NCBI RefSeq assembly: GCF_040605635.1
Contig: NZ_JBEXDG010000020.1
Coordinates: forward strand, 98,794-162,793
Reading direction: 5' to 3'
DNA length: 64,000 nt
From: Dactylosporangium sp040605635
Lineage (GTDB): Bacteria; Actinomycetota; Actinomycetes; Mycobacteriales; Micromonosporaceae
Part shown: piece by piece, positions 1-12,773 of the stretch
Layout of the letters: every line of letters begins with the position of its first letter
Position numbering within the stretch: position 1 is the first letter of the stretch
Made by a program: the position numbers and the translations under genes
The notes under the pieces: generated by a model
What the model was told of the DNA's origin: nothing
What the model saw: only the letters and a program-made list of their open reading frames with translations
Databases searched by the model: none

Positions 1-573
1 GCCGCCGTCCAGGTGTCCCCGGCGCCGGGCCCGGCGCGGGTGGACCGGCCGATGCCGGTCGACCCGTCCGCCTCGGGGTCGGTGGCCGCGTCGCCGTCGA
101 TGTCACCGCCGCCGCCCGGCTCGTCGCCGTTCGCCTCGGGGTCGGTGTGGGCGGCGGTGAACTGCGCGACGGTCCGCATCCGGCTCAGCGGCGGCGGCCC
201 CCCGACCGACTCCGGTGGCCCGCTCGTGCCGCCCGCCGCGACCAGCGTGACCCGGTGCGAGACGCCCCTCGCCAGCAAGGCACCGGCGGTGACCGGGGTC
301 GCCGCGCCGAGGGTGCTCACCGGCGGCGTCGACCGGCTCACCGCCGTGCTGAACGCGCTGCCGACCCTGCCCGCCGAGCAGGCGTGCCTGCCGATCACCA
401 TGCCGGTGCAGCTGAGCCTGGTGTTCACGTTCCGGGCGCAGGAGCCCCTGGTCGTGGTCGTCGACCCGACCTGCTCGGCGCTGATCGCGGGGGACCGGGC
501 ACGGTCGTACACCACCATGAACCCGATCCCCGTCTTCGACGCCCTGTTCAGCGCCCAGCCCTCCCCGGGCTGA
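1..573 (+). CDS. C-terminal part of an unidentified protein (5' truncated)
   Basis: The reading frame is open from the first base of the window, so the true start lies upstream; an internal GTG at 13 is probably not the start. The visible 190 residues begin with a Pro/Ser/Gly-rich low-complexity stretch, followed by a more ordered half with four cysteines (in CATV, RCET, QACL and PTCS) and several hydrophobic beta-strand-like segments. This suggests an exported or surface domain, but I recognise no family. It converges on glgB with a hairpin across its stop codon. Confidence is high that it codes and low about function. Confidence 0.55.
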   Translation, partial: AAVQVSPAPGPARVDRPMPVDPSASGSVAASPSMSPPPPGSSPFASGSVWAAVNCATVRIRLSGGGPPTDSGGPLVPPAATSVTRCETPLASKAPAVTGVAAPRVLTGGVDRLTAVLNALPTLPAEQACLPITMPVQLSLVFTFRAQEPLVVVVDPTCSALIAGDRARSYTTMNPIPVFDALFSAQPSPG

Positions 574-585
574 CCGCCCGGGGAG
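561..585. terminator. Hairpin between converging genes
   Basis: A perfect 10-bp inverted repeat (CTCCCCGGGC / GCCCGGGGAG) with a 5-nt loop spans the stop codon of the upstream gene and lies 14 nt past the glgB stop on the other strand. There is no U-run, as is usual in high-GC actinobacteria. It could terminate both transcripts. Confidence 0.5.
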
Positions 586-598
586 CCCGCCCGCGGCG

Positions 599-2731
599 TC
601 AGCCCAGCTTGAGCCAGAGCGCGCCGAGCGGCGGGACGCGCAGCCGCGCCGAGGCGGGCAGCCCGTTGCACGGCTCGGAGACCGCCTCGACGGCGCCCAT
701 GTTGCCGACCCCGGAGCCGCCGTAGACGTCGGCGTCGGTGTTGAGGATCTCCGCCCAGCGGCCGGTGAACGGCAGGCCGATCTGGTAGTGCTCGTGCGGG
801 TGGGCGGCGAAGTTGACGATGATCGCGACCGCGGAGCCGTCGGCGCCCCACCGCAGGTAGGAGAAGACGTTGCCGCTGGAGTCCTCGTTGTTGATCCAGC
901 GGAACCCGTCGGGCGTGATGTCCTGGCTCCACAGCGCCGGGGTCCTGCGGTACACGCCGTTGAGGTCGCGGACGAGCCGCTGCAGGCCGGCCCGCTGCGG
1001 GTCGTGCAGCAGCCCCCAGTCCAGGCCGCGCTCCTCGCTCCACTCCTGCTCGTCGCCGAGCTCGCAGCCCATGAACAGCAGCTGCTTGCCGGGGAACGAC
1101 CACATGTAGGCCAGCAGCGCGCGGGTGTTGGCGAGCTTCTTCCACAGGTCGCCGGGCATCTTGCCGACCAGCGAGCCCTTGCCGTGCACGACCTCGTCGT
1201 GGCTGATCGGCAGCATGTAGTTCTCGCTCCACGCGTACACCGTGGCGAACGTCATCTGGTTGTGGTGGTACTGCCGGTACACCGGGTCCTTGGCGACATA
1301 GGTCAGGGTGTCGTGCATCCAGCCCATGTTCCACTTGAAGCCGAACCCGAGACCGCCGGAGTCGGTGGGGCGGGTGACGCCGAGCCACGCCGTCGACTCC
1401 TCGGCGATCATCATGATCCCGGGGTGGTGCTTGTAGACGGTCGCGTTCGCCTCCTGCAGGAAGGAGATCGCGTCGAGGTTCTCCCGGCCGCCGTACTGGT
1501 TCGGCGCCCACTCCCCGTCCTCGCGGGAGTAGTCGAGGTAGAGCATGGAGGCGACCGCGTCGACGCGCAGGGCGTCGGCGTGGAACTCCTCGCACCAGTA
1601 GAGGGCGTTGGCGACGAGGAAGTTGCGGACCTCGGAGCGGCCGAAGTCGAAGATCAGGGTGCCCCAGTCGGGGTGCTCGCCGCGCCGCCAGTCGCCGTGC
1701 TCATACAGCGGCGTCCCGTCGAAGCGGGCCAGGGCCCAGGCGTCCTTCGGGAAGTGCGCCGGCACCCAGTCGAGGATGACGCCGATGTTCGCCTGGTGCA
1801 GGCGGTCCACCAGATAGCGGAACTCGTCGGGGCTGCCGAAGCGGGCCGTCGGCGCGTAGTAGCCGGTGACCTGGTAGCCCCACGAACCGCCGAACGGGTG
1901 CTCCATGACGGGCAGGAACTCGACGTGGGTGAAGCCGAGGTCGCCGACGTACTCGGTCAGCTGGTCCGCGAGCTCCAAGTAGGACAGTCCGGGCCGCCAC
2001 GAGCCGAGATGGACCTCGTAGACGCTGACCGGCGCCTCGTGGGTGCGGCGCTCGGCGCGCTGGGCGATCCACTCGGTGTCCTTCCAGTCGTACGTGGAGC
2101 GGTGCACCACGGACGCGGTCGCCGGCGGGATCTCCGTGTGCTGCGCCAGGGGGTCGGCCTTCTCCACCCAGCCGTCGTCGGGGGTCAGCAGCCGGAACTT
2201 GTACCGGTCGCCGGCCTGCGCGCCGGGCACGAACAGCTCCCACACGCCGCTGCCGCCGAGGGACCGCATCGGCCAGCCGGCGTGCGCGTCCCAGCCGGTG
2301 AAGTCGCCGACGACCCGCACGCCGCGGGCGTTGGGCGCCCACACCGCGAACGCGACCCCGCCGGGGCGGGTCTGCGCGCCGAGGACCGTCCACAGCCGCT
2401 CGTGCCGGCCCTCCTGGATGAGGTGCAGGTCGAGCTCGCCGACGGTCGGCAGGTGCCGGTACGGGTCGTCGGTCACCACCCCGTCGGTGTCGATGCGGTA
2501 GTCGGTGACGATGCCCGGCAGCTCCGCCTCGAAGACGCCCTCGCCGTGCACCTGCCGCATCGGATGGCGCTCGTCGTCCGCCACGACCGTGACGGTGCCC
2601 GCGCCGCGGCGCAGCGCCCGGATGACGGTCGTCCCGGCCGCAGAGCCACCTACGGGGTGGGCGCCGAGGACGCCGTGCGGGTCGTGGGACCGGCCGGCGA
2701 TGAGGTCGTCGAGGTTCATAAGCTCCGTCAC
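599..2731 (-). CDS. glgB: 1,4-alpha-glucan branching enzyme GlgB
   Basis: Introduces alpha-1,6 branches into the linear glucan made by GlgE (GH13 branching enzyme, cytosolic). About 710 aa, the family's usual size: the N-terminal module opens with LDDLIAGRSHDPHGVLGAHP, a CBM48 region follows, then the GH13 barrel and a C-terminal beta domain. The catalytic triad is visible: Asp about 391 (RVDAV), Glu about 444 (MIAEES) and Asp about 512 (SHDEVVHG). I chose the GTG at 2731, whose GTGA overlaps the stop of the maltokinase gene; an ATG four codons later (2719) is an alternative. Upstream in-frame starts would run deep into mak and are unlikely. Last gene of the glgC-glgE-treS-mak-glgB run. Confidence 0.96.
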   Translation of the reverse strand: MTELMNLDDLIAGRSHDPHGVLGAHPVGGSAAGTTVIRALRRGAGTVTVVADDERHPMRQVHGEGVFEAELPGIVTDYRIDTDGVVTDDPYRHLPTVGELDLHLIQEGRHERLWTVLGAQTRPGGVAFAVWAPNARGVRVVGDFTGWDAHAGWPMRSLGGSGVWELFVPGAQAGDRYKFRLLTPDDGWVEKADPLAQHTEIPPATASVVHRSTYDWKDTEWIAQRAERRTHEAPVSVYEVHLGSWRPGLSYLELADQLTEYVGDLGFTHVEFLPVMEHPFGGSWGYQVTGYYAPTARFGSPDEFRYLVDRLHQANIGVILDWVPAHFPKDAWALARFDGTPLYEHGDWRRGEHPDWGTLIFDFGRSEVRNFLVANALYWCEEFHADALRVDAVASMLYLDYSREDGEWAPNQYGGRENLDAISFLQEANATVYKHHPGIMMIAEESTAWLGVTRPTDSGGLGFGFKWNMGWMHDTLTYVAKDPVYRQYHHNQMTFATVYAWSENYMLPISHDEVVHGKGSLVGKMPGDLWKKLANTRALLAYMWSFPGKQLLFMGCELGDEQEWSEERGLDWGLLHDPQRAGLQRLVRDLNGVYRRTPALWSQDITPDGFRWINNEDSSGNVFSYLRWGADGSAVAIIVNFAAHPHEHYQIGLPFTGRWAEILNTDADVYGGSGVGNMGAVEAVSEPCNGLPASARLRVPPLGALWLKLG

Positions 2732-4062
2732 CTGGGTTCCGTCAGCGAGCCGTTGACCAGCCGGTCGATGGACTGCAGCGGGATCCGCAGCCAGGTCGGC
2801 CGGTGCCGGGACTCGTACGCGGTCTCGTAGACCGCCTTGTCGAGCTCGTACGCGCACAGCAACGCCCGGTCCTCGCGGGGGTCGTAGCCGGCGGCGGCAG
2901 CATAACCGTCGCAGAATGCGGCCCGGTTACGGTCCACCCACTGCCGGGCCCGCTCGGCGAGCGCCGCGTCGCGCTCCTCGCCGATGAGCAGCTGGTAGGC
3001 GGCATACTCGTAGGAGCGCAGCATCCCGGCGACGTCGCGCAGCACCGAGTCGGGGCGGCGGCGTTCCTCCACCGGTACACCCGGCTCACCCTCGAAGTCG
3101 ATCAGCAGCCACGACTCGGGGGTGCGCAGCACCTGGCCGAGGTGCAGGTCGCCGTGGATGCGCTGGACGGTGACCGGGTCGTCGCCGGCGTTGCGGAAGA
3201 TCGCCTGCGCGCCGGGGACGAACTCGGCCAGCTGCGGCACGGCCTGCACGGCGGCGTCGAGCCGGGCCAGCATCGCCTCCGCGGGCGCCGGCGCGGTCCC
3301 GCTGCCGAGCTCGACGGCGAGGGTGCGGTGCACGTGCGCGACCGCCTCGCCGAGCCGCCACGACTCGGCGGCGAAGTCACCGCCGACCTCGTCGGGGTTG
3401 AGGTCGTGCTCGGCGAACAGGTCCCGGGCGCTGGTCGCCGCCATCGCCCAGCCCTCCGCGGAGTTCTGCGCGTACTCGGTGACCATGGCGAGCGTTACGG
3501 GCACGCCGTCCTCGCTGCTCTCCACCGCGCCCAGCAGCCGGGCCACGTTGGGGCAGCCGGCGCGGGCGAGGACCCGGTTGAGCTCCAGGTCCGGGTTGAG
3601 GCCCGGGGTGACCCGGCGGAAGACCTTGAGGATCGCGGCGCTGTCGAACACGACGCTGGTGTTGCTCTGCTCCACGTCGACGACCCGGGCCGGCGCCTGC
3701 ACGGGCAGCGCCACGCCGGGCTCCGGCACGAACCGGACGCCATCCACGGTCGCGCCGGTGTCGATGAGGCCGAGGAGCCGCTGCGCGGACTGCTCGTCGT
3801 AGAGGGCGTCGGAGCCGGTGCGGTCGCCGTCTGCGCCGATCAGCGCCGCCGCCGCGAGCTCGGTGATCACGTTGAGGTCCCAGCCGACGAACACCTGGTA
3901 GCGCTCGGTCCCGCCGTCCTCGTAGTGCGCGTCGAGCAGCACGTGGTCGACCTGGTCGGGCAGCGGCGTGACCACCGCCGGGCGGACATCGGTCAGGGTG
4001 CGGTTGCGGCCCGCGTACCACCGCTGATGCGGCAGCCAGTCGGTGAACGGCAGCGAGGTCAT
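2728..4062 (-). CDS. mak: Maltokinase (Mak/Pep2)
   Basis: Phosphorylates maltose with ATP to alpha-maltose-1-phosphate, the GlgE substrate. 444 aa with an aminoglycoside-phosphotransferase-like kinase fold: the actinobacterial Mak N-terminus (LPHQRWYAGRNR), catalytic loop HGDLHLGQVL and metal-binding motif LLIDFEGEP. It starts 15 nt after treS, with a GAGGAG upstream of the ATG, and shares a 4-nt overlap with glgB. In many actinobacteria mak is fused to treS; here they are separate adjacent genes, which fits the TreS-Mak partnership. Confidence 0.94.
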   Translation of the reverse strand: MTSLPFTDWLPHQRWYAGRNRTLTDVRPAVVTPLPDQVDHVLLDAHYEDGGTERYQVFVGWDLNVITELAAAALIGADGDRTGSDALYDEQSAQRLLGLIDTGATVDGVRFVPEPGVALPVQAPARVVDVEQSNTSVVFDSAAILKVFRRVTPGLNPDLELNRVLARAGCPNVARLLGAVESSEDGVPVTLAMVTEYAQNSAEGWAMAATSARDLFAEHDLNPDEVGGDFAAESWRLGEAVAHVHRTLAVELGSGTAPAPAEAMLARLDAAVQAVPQLAEFVPGAQAIFRNAGDDPVTVQRIHGDLHLGQVLRTPESWLLIDFEGEPGVPVEERRRPDSVLRDVAGMLRSYEYAAYQLLIGEERDAALAERARQWVDRNRAAFCDGYAAAAGYDPREDRALLCAYELDKAVYETAYESRHRPTWLRIPLQSIDRLVNGSLTEPR

Positions 4063-4077
4063 GGGATGCGAATCTCC

Positions 4078-5820
<1,743 letters not shown>

Positions 5821-5841
5821 GCTGCCACCTACCTTGTGCAG

Positions 5842-7944
<2,103 letters not shown>

Positions 7945-7996
7945 GATCCTCACCGTATCGAATCCACGCGGGGTTGGCAGCGTTAGCGTCGTCTTC

Positions 7997-9232
7997 CTAC
8001 GGCTCGATGCGTTGACCCTTGCCGATGACCACGATCCCGCCCTCGGACACCGTGTAGCGGGTCCGGTCCTTCTCCAGGTCGACGCCGATCTCCGCGCCCT
8101 CCGGGACGATCACGTTCTTGTCCAGGATGGCGTTGCGCACCACGGCGTGCCGCCCGATGTCCACGCCCTCCATCAGCACGGACCCCTCCACGTGCGCCCA
8201 CGAGTGGACCTTCACGTTGGGCGACACCACCGAGTTCTCCACCAGCGCACCGGAGATCACGGCACCGGGGGAGATCATCGACCCGACCGCGCGGCCGACC
8301 CGCTCGCCCCAGCCGTGCACGAACTTCGCCGGCGGCCACGGGCTGTTGCCCGTGTAGATCGGCCACTCGAAGTTGTACAGGTTGAAGACCGGCTGCACGG
8401 CGATCAGGTCCATGTTGGCCTCGTAGAACGAGTCGAGGGTCCCGACGTCGCGCCAGTAGCCCTTGTCGCGTTCGGAGCTGCCGGGCACGATGTTGTTGCT
8501 GAAGTCGTAGACCGCCGCCTCGTGCTTGTCGACGAAGTACGGGATGATGTTGCCGCCCATGTCGTGCTTGCTCGACGGGTCCTGCGCGTCGCGGGTGACC
8601 GCCTCGATCAGCGCCGCGGTGGTGAAGATGTAGTTGCCCATCGACGCGAAGATCTCGTCCGGCGCGTCCGGCAGCCCCCGCGCGTCGCGGGGCTTCTCGC
8701 GGAACGCGGAGATCCGCCGCCCGTCGTCGGCGACCTCGATCACGCCGAACTGGTCGGCGCTGGACAGCGGCTGGCGGATCCCGGCGACCGTCACCGACGC
8801 GCCGGACTCGATGTGCTGGCGCATCATCTGCTCCGGGTCCATCCGGTAGATGTGGTCCGCGCCGAACACGATCACGTAGTCGGGCCGCTCGTCGTTGATG
8901 AGGTTCAGGCTCTGGTAGATCGCGTCCGCGGACCCGGCGAACCAGCGCGGGCCGAGCCGCTGCTGCGCCGGCACCGGCGTCACGTAGTTGCCCAGCAGCG
9001 TCGACATCCGCCACGTCTTGGTCACGTGCCGGTCGAGGGAGTGCGACTTGTACTGCGTCAGCACCACCATCTTCAGATAGCCGCCGTTGGCCAGGTTCGA
9101 CAGGACGAAGTCGATCAGCCGGTAGATGCCGCCGAACGGCACGGCCGGCTTCGCCCGGTCAGCGGTCAAGGGCATCAATCGCTTGCCCTCGCCGCCGGCG
9201 AGGACGATCGCGAGGACTTTTTTGGCGGCCAT
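7997..9232 (-). CDS. glgC: Glucose-1-phosphate adenylyltransferase GlgC
   Basis: Makes ADP-glucose from ATP and glucose-1-phosphate, the committed step. 411 aa; N-terminal nucleotidyltransferase motif LAGGEGKRLMPLTADRAKP, substrate motifs (GTADAIYQ appears as GSADAIYQ) and a C-terminal left-handed beta-helix with hexapeptide repeats. The frame stays open 59 codons upstream, but MAAKKVLAIVLAGGEG is the family N-terminus and a TAGCGT -10-like hexamer sits exactly 7 nt before this ATG, indicating a leaderless transcript. Divergent from glgM; head of the glycogen operon. Confidence 0.96.
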   Translation of the reverse strand: MAAKKVLAIVLAGGEGKRLMPLTADRAKPAVPFGGIYRLIDFVLSNLANGGYLKMVVLTQYKSHSLDRHVTKTWRMSTLLGNYVTPVPAQQRLGPRWFAGSADAIYQSLNLINDERPDYVIVFGADHIYRMDPEQMMRQHIESGASVTVAGIRQPLSSADQFGVIEVADDGRRISAFREKPRDARGLPDAPDEIFASMGNYIFTTAALIEAVTRDAQDPSSKHDMGGNIIPYFVDKHEAAVYDFSNNIVPGSSERDKGYWRDVGTLDSFYEANMDLIAVQPVFNLYNFEWPIYTGNSPWPPAKFVHGWGERVGRAVGSMISPGAVISGALVENSVVSPNVKVHSWAHVEGSVLMEGVDIGRHAVVRNAILDKNVIVPEGAEIGVDLEKDRTRYTVSEGGIVVIGKGQRIEP

Positions 9233-9292
9233 GGTCGAGACGCTAAACGTGTCCGGCGTGTTGCGCCAGACGAACGCGATTAGTGTTTGGGT
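9233..9292. promoter_or_regulatory. Divergent glgC/glgM promoter region, both apparently leaderless
   Basis: Within 60 bp, a minus-strand TAGCGT (9245-9240) lies 7 nt before the glgC ATG, and a plus-strand TAGTGT (9281-9286) lies 6 nt before the glgM GTG. Neither gene has a Shine-Dalgarno sequence. No convincing TTGACA-like -35 is visible on either side. Confidence 0.55.
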
Positions 9293-10477
9293 GTGCGTGT
9301 AGACCTGCTCACTCGAGAGTATCCCCCCGACGTTTACGGTGGAGCCGGCGTTCATCTGGAGTACCTGGCGCGGGAGTTGCGCCGGCTGCCCCTGGACGTC
9401 CGGGTCCACTGTTTCGGTGCCCCTCGCAGCGAAGCCGGTGTCGTCGGCTATCAGGACCCGCCCGGCCTGTCAGGGGCCAACGCCGCCCTGCGGACCATGG
9501 GCGTCGACCTTGAGATGGCCGCGGGAGCGGCCGGCACCGATCTGGTGCACAGCCACACCTGGTACGCCAACTTCGCCGGGCACACCGCCAAACTGCTGCA
9601 CGGTGTCCCGCACGTCATCACCTCCCACAGCCTCGAACCGCTGCGCCCCTGGAAGGCCGACCAGCTCGGCGGCGGCTACGCGCTCTCATCCTGGTGCGAG
9701 CGGACCGCGATCGAGGCCGCCGACGCCGTGATCGCCGTGTCCGCCGGGATGAAGGCAGACGTGCTCAAGGCCTACCCGCGCGTCGACGCGGACCGGGTGC
9801 ACGTCATCTACAACGGCATCGACACCGAGCAGTACGCGCCGGACCCCGGCCTGGACGTCATGCAGAAACTCGGCATCGACCCCGCCCGGCCCAGCGTCGT
9901 GTACGTCGGTCGCATCACCCGCCAGAAGGGCCTGCCCTATCTGCTGCGCGCGGCCCGGAAGCTGCCCGCCGACGTGCAGCTGGTCCTGCTCGCCGGCGCC
10001 CCCGACACCCCGGAGATCGCCGCCGAGGTCACCGCCCTCGCCGACGAGCTGCGCGCCACCCGGTCCGGCGTCGTCTGGGTCCAGGAGATGCTGCCCAAAC
10101 GTGAGGTCATCCAGGTCCTCACCCACGCGACCCTGTTCGTCTGCCCGTCGATCTACGAGCCGATGGGCATCGTCAACCTCGAGGCGATGGCCTGCCAGAC
10201 CGCGGTCGTCGCGACCGCCACCGGCGGCATCCCCGAGGTCGTCGCCGACCGCGAGACCGGCCTGCTCGTGCCGATCGAGCAGGTCACCGACGGATCCGGC
10301 ACCCCGCTGGACGAGGCGAAGTTCGTCGCCGACCTCGCCGACGCGATGAACGAGCTCCTGGAGGACCCGGGCCGCGCCGCCGAATTCGGCCGGGCCGGAC
10401 GGCAGCGGGCCCTCGACCACTTCTCCTGGTCGGCGATCGCCCAGCAGACCCTCGACGTCTACCGCTCGGTGTCGTAA
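9293..10477 (+). CDS. glgM: Glycosyltransferase GlgM/GlgA (alpha-maltose-1-phosphate or glycogen synthase)
   Basis: 394-aa GT4 glycosyltransferase with the actinobacterial GlgA/GlgM N-terminus (RVDLLTREYPPDVYGGAGVH), linker motif VIYNGIDTEQY, donor-site VGRITRQKGL and the EPMGIVNLEAMAC sugar-nucleotide motif. In mycobacteria the gene divergent from glgC encodes GlgM, which makes maltose-1-phosphate from ADP-glucose and glucose-1-phosphate; the same arrangement plus the full GlgE set argues for that role rather than classical glycogen synthase. The GTG at 9293 is preferred over a TTG at 9287 because the -10 hexamer TAGTGT ends 6 nt before it. The 3' end overlaps the converging nucleotidyltransferase gene by 19 nt. 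Confidence 0.9.
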   Translation: MRVDLLTREYPPDVYGGAGVHLEYLARELRRLPLDVRVHCFGAPRSEAGVVGYQDPPGLSGANAALRTMGVDLEMAAGAAGTDLVHSHTWYANFAGHTAKLLHGVPHVITSHSLEPLRPWKADQLGGGYALSSWCERTAIEAADAVIAVSAGMKADVLKAYPRVDADRVHVIYNGIDTEQYAPDPGLDVMQKLGIDPARPSVVYVGRITRQKGLPYLLRAARKLPADVQLVLLAGAPDTPEIAAEVTALADELRATRSGVVWVQEMLPKREVIQVLTHATLFVCPSIYEPMGIVNLEAMACQTAVVATATGGIPEVVADRETGLLVPIEQVTDGSGTPLDEAKFVADLADAMNELLEDPGRAAEFGRAGRQRALDHFSWSAIAQQTLDVYRSVS

Positions 10478-11403
10478 CCCACGCAGTGGTGCTGGACCGC
10501 CCACGCCAGGCGGTCCAGCCAGCTGTCCGGGTCGTGGACCGGGTGACCGGACCAGTCGACGCTCATCGACCGGACCGCGTCCACGTCGAGCGCCGGCAAG
10601 AGACGGCGCAGGCGCGGCGGCAGGTTGACCCCGTCGAGCTCGCCGAGCAGCACCGCGTCGTAGACGTCCTTGCCCAGCGCGGCACCCTCCAGGGTCAGGT
10701 CCTCGGCGAGCCACCTGAGCTTCCACAGCAGCGACAGCTCCCGGCTCGCCGTCCACACCGCCGTCGGCGGGCCGCCGGAGCCGCGCGGGACCGCGGTCAG
10801 CACCGGCGGCTCCGGCAGCGCCTCGTCGTAGGCGAAGTCCAGCTGGACGTCGCCGGTCAGGTCGCCGTGCCGCCATGGGATGTGGACCCGGGCGCCGCTG
10901 CCCCCGCCGTAGTCGAGGTCGTAGCCGGCGTAGTTCCAGTCGGCGTCCGGCTGGGCGTCGCCGACGTCGAGGACCGCCCCGCCCGGGGTCCGCGGCTGCC
11001 GCTCCAGCAGGTCCAGCACCGCCAGATGCGGCTGGTCGGCGGCGTCGGCGTCCACCGCGTGGACCCAGTGCAGGCCGTCCGGCGGCAGCAGGGCCCGGAC
11101 ACCGCCGGTGGCCTCGTCCTGGAACTCCCACGGCTGGGCACGGCCCGCGCCCTGCGTCGCCTCCGGCCAGTACTGCACCGGGTCGATCCGCTCCAGGAAC
11201 GGGTGCGGGTCGCGGTCGTCCAGCCCCTGCACCGCCACGGGCCGGACGACCCAGTCGAGGTCCCCCGGCGGTCTGGCCCGGCCACCGACCCACGCCGGCA
11301 TCGTCATGCTCCCGCGCAGCACCAGGGCGTCGCAGATCGGGTCGGCGGCGACGACGGCCAGGACATGGTCGAGGACGTCGCGGTGCGCGGTCAGCTGATC
11401 CAT
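10459..11403 (-). CDS. AbiEii-like nucleotidyltransferase domain protein
   Basis: 314 aa. The N-terminus has the minimal nucleotidyltransferase signature: GS at 31-32 (LVLRGSMTMPAWVG) and DLD at 48-50 (PPGDLDWVV), as in AbiEii/AbiGii toxin-family enzymes. The C-terminal half (LLWKLRWLAEDL, KDVYDAVLL) is the helical part typical of that family. The start overlaps the stop of the upstream 194-aa gene, so the pair is translationally coupled. No AbiEi-type HTH antitoxin is adjacent, so a housekeeping or antibiotic-modifying role is as likely as a toxin. Confidence 0.7.
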   Translation of the reverse strand: MDQLTAHRDVLDHVLAVVAADPICDALVLRGSMTMPAWVGGRARPPGDLDWVVRPVAVQGLDDRDPHPFLERIDPVQYWPEATQGAGRAQPWEFQDEATGGVRALLPPDGLHWVHAVDADAADQPHLAVLDLLERQPRTPGGAVLDVGDAQPDADWNYAGYDLDYGGGSGARVHIPWRHGDLTGDVQLDFAYDEALPEPPVLTAVPRGSGGPPTAVWTASRELSLLWKLRWLAEDLTLEGAALGKDVYDAVLLGELDGVNLPPRLRRLLPALDVDAVRSMSVDWSGHPVHDPDSWLDRLAWAVQHHCVGYDTER

Positions 11404-11975
11404 CCGGCGTCCAGGTCAGGGTTGTCGTCGACCAGCACGTACTCCTCCTCGACCTCGACCGGGGTCAGGGCCAGCCCGGCCAGCAGCGCATCGAGGCGCT
11501 CCCTGGCCTGACGCCGGTCCACGTCGTAGCACCGCTGGGTCACGAACCGCTCGTGCCGGCCGTCGTCGCGGACCCGTCTGGCGTTGCGGGACAGGTGCGC
11601 GCCGTGCGCCTGCGCCGTGCCGCGGACCGCGTCGACCTGCGCCCCGGTCAGGACCAGCTTCACGTGGTGCTCGAAGTAGCCGCCGGCCACCGGCGGGTGC
11701 CAGGGCGCCGCCTCGATCTTCACCCGGCGCACCACGAAACCGTCGGCCCGCAGCCGGTCCACGAGGGCCCCGGCCGCCGCGCGCTGCCCCGTCAGGTCGC
11801 CGCGCCCCCTGCCGGTCAGCATCGGCTGGTCGGCCGCGGCACCCCGGTCCAGCTCGATCCGCGTGTACTTCAGACCATTGCCCGCGGCCCAGTCGGCGAG
11901 GCGGTCGTCGTACACCACCGTGAGATGCGTTTCGAAGTCAGCCACGGACTCAGCCACGGACTCAGCCACGGACAT
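11391..11975 (-). CDS. Conserved protein of unknown function, partner of the nucleotidyltransferase
   Basis: 194 aa, soluble, no signal peptide. Recognisable blocks are FETHLTV near the start, IEAAPWHPP, GYFEHHVKLVL, HGAHLSRNARR, RHERFVTQRCYDV and a C-terminal DAGWIS. From memory, similar proteins sit next to nucleotidyltransferases in Streptomyces; no activity is known to me. The ATG lies inside the 3' end of the hydrolase gene (14-nt overlap). The N-terminus (SVAESVAESVAD) is encoded by a 12-bp tandem repeat that offers several in-frame GTG codons, so the exact start is uncertain. Confidence 0.75.
   Translation of the reverse strand: MSVAESVAESVADFETHLTVVYDDRLADWAAGNGLKYTRIELDRGAAADQPMLTGRGRGDLTGQRAAAGALVDRLRADGFVVRRVKIEAAPWHPPVAGGYFEHHVKLVLTGAQVDAVRGTAQAHGAHLSRNARRVRDDGRHERFVTQRCYDVDRRQARERLDALLAGLALTPVEVEEEYVLVDDNPDLDAGWIS
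11941..11972. repeat. 12-bp tandem repeat at a gene start
   Basis: The unit GCCACGGACTCA occurs 2.7 times in a row, overlapping the 3' end of the hydrolase gene and the 5' end of the 194-aa gene. Read on the minus strand each copy supplies a GTG, so copy number would change the N-terminus in frame. Confidence 0.85.
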
Positions 11976-12726
11976 GGTCCCGGATGAGCTGGCCGATCGC
12001 GTCGGCCTGCTCGACGTTGGCGAGGTGGGCCGCGCCGGGCAGCACCACCAGGCGGCTGCCGGTGATCCCCTCGTGGATGCGTTCGCCGTGCTCCGGCGGC
12101 GTCGCCGGGTCGTCGGCGCCGGCGATGACCAGGGTCGGCGCGGTGATCCGCGGCAGGTCCTCGCGCAGGTCCATGCCGCCGATCGCCTCGCAGCAGCCCG
12201 CGTACCCCTCCGCCGGGCACGCGGCGATCATCGCCCGGTAGGGGGCGACCTTCGCCGGCAGCGCCGCCCGGAACCGTGGGGTGAACCAGCGGCCGAGGAC
12301 CGCGTCGGCGATGCTGCCCATGCCCGCGGTCCGGACCTGCCCGGCGCGGGCGGCCCAGCCGTCGGCGGGCGGCAGGTGCGCCGCCGTGCAGATCAGCACG
12401 AGGCGCTCGATCCGCTCGGGCGCGTTCGCGGCGAGCCACATGCCGACCATCCCGCCCAGGGACAGCCCGCAGTAGGAGGCCCTGGCGATGCCGAGCCGGT
12501 CGAGCAACGCGAGGACGTCGCGGCCGAGCTCGTCGATCCGGTATGGCCCCGGCGGCGCGGGCGAGGCGCCGTGCCCGCGGTGGTCGAAGCGCACCACGCG
12601 CAGGTCGGCGAGCGCGGGCAGCTGGGGGCGCCACATGTCGAGGTTGCTGCCCAGCGAGCCGCCGAGCAGCAGGACCGGCGCGCCCTGGGGTCCACTGGTG
12701 CGCTGGAACAGCGTCGTTGCCGTCAC
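11962..12726 (-). CDS. Alpha/beta hydrolase (3-oxoadipate enol-lactonase-like)
   Basis: About 254 aa. Alpha/beta-hydrolase fold with the oxyanion region LLLGGSLGSNLDMW, RFDHRGHG, nucleophile elbow GLSLGGMVG, acid region APTLVIAGADDPATPPEH and catalytic His in AAHLANVEQ. Closest by eye to PcaD/enol-lactonase-like proteins, but no beta-ketoadipate gene is nearby, so the substrate is unknown. The frame is open upstream; I take the GTG at 12726 (VTATTLFQRTSG) because earlier starts would run into the preceding gene. No clear Shine-Dalgarno, so the start is provisional. The 47-nt gap to the upstream gene is the only sizeable one in this nine-gene run. Confidence 0.85.
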   Translation of the reverse strand: MTATTLFQRTSGPQGAPVLLLGGSLGSNLDMWRPQLPALADLRVVRFDHRGHGASPAPPGPYRIDELGRDVLALLDRLGIARASYCGLSLGGMVGMWLAANAPERIERLVLICTAAHLPPADGWAARAGQVRTAGMGSIADAVLGRWFTPRFRAALPAKVAPYRAMIAACPAEGYAGCCEAIGGMDLREDLPRITAPTLVIAGADDPATPPEHGERIHEGITGSRLVVLPGAAHLANVEQADAIGQLIRDHVRG

Positions 12727-12773
12727 CGCGTCGTTGTACCACGCCACCGGCCCGGGGGACCCCGGCCGAGGTG

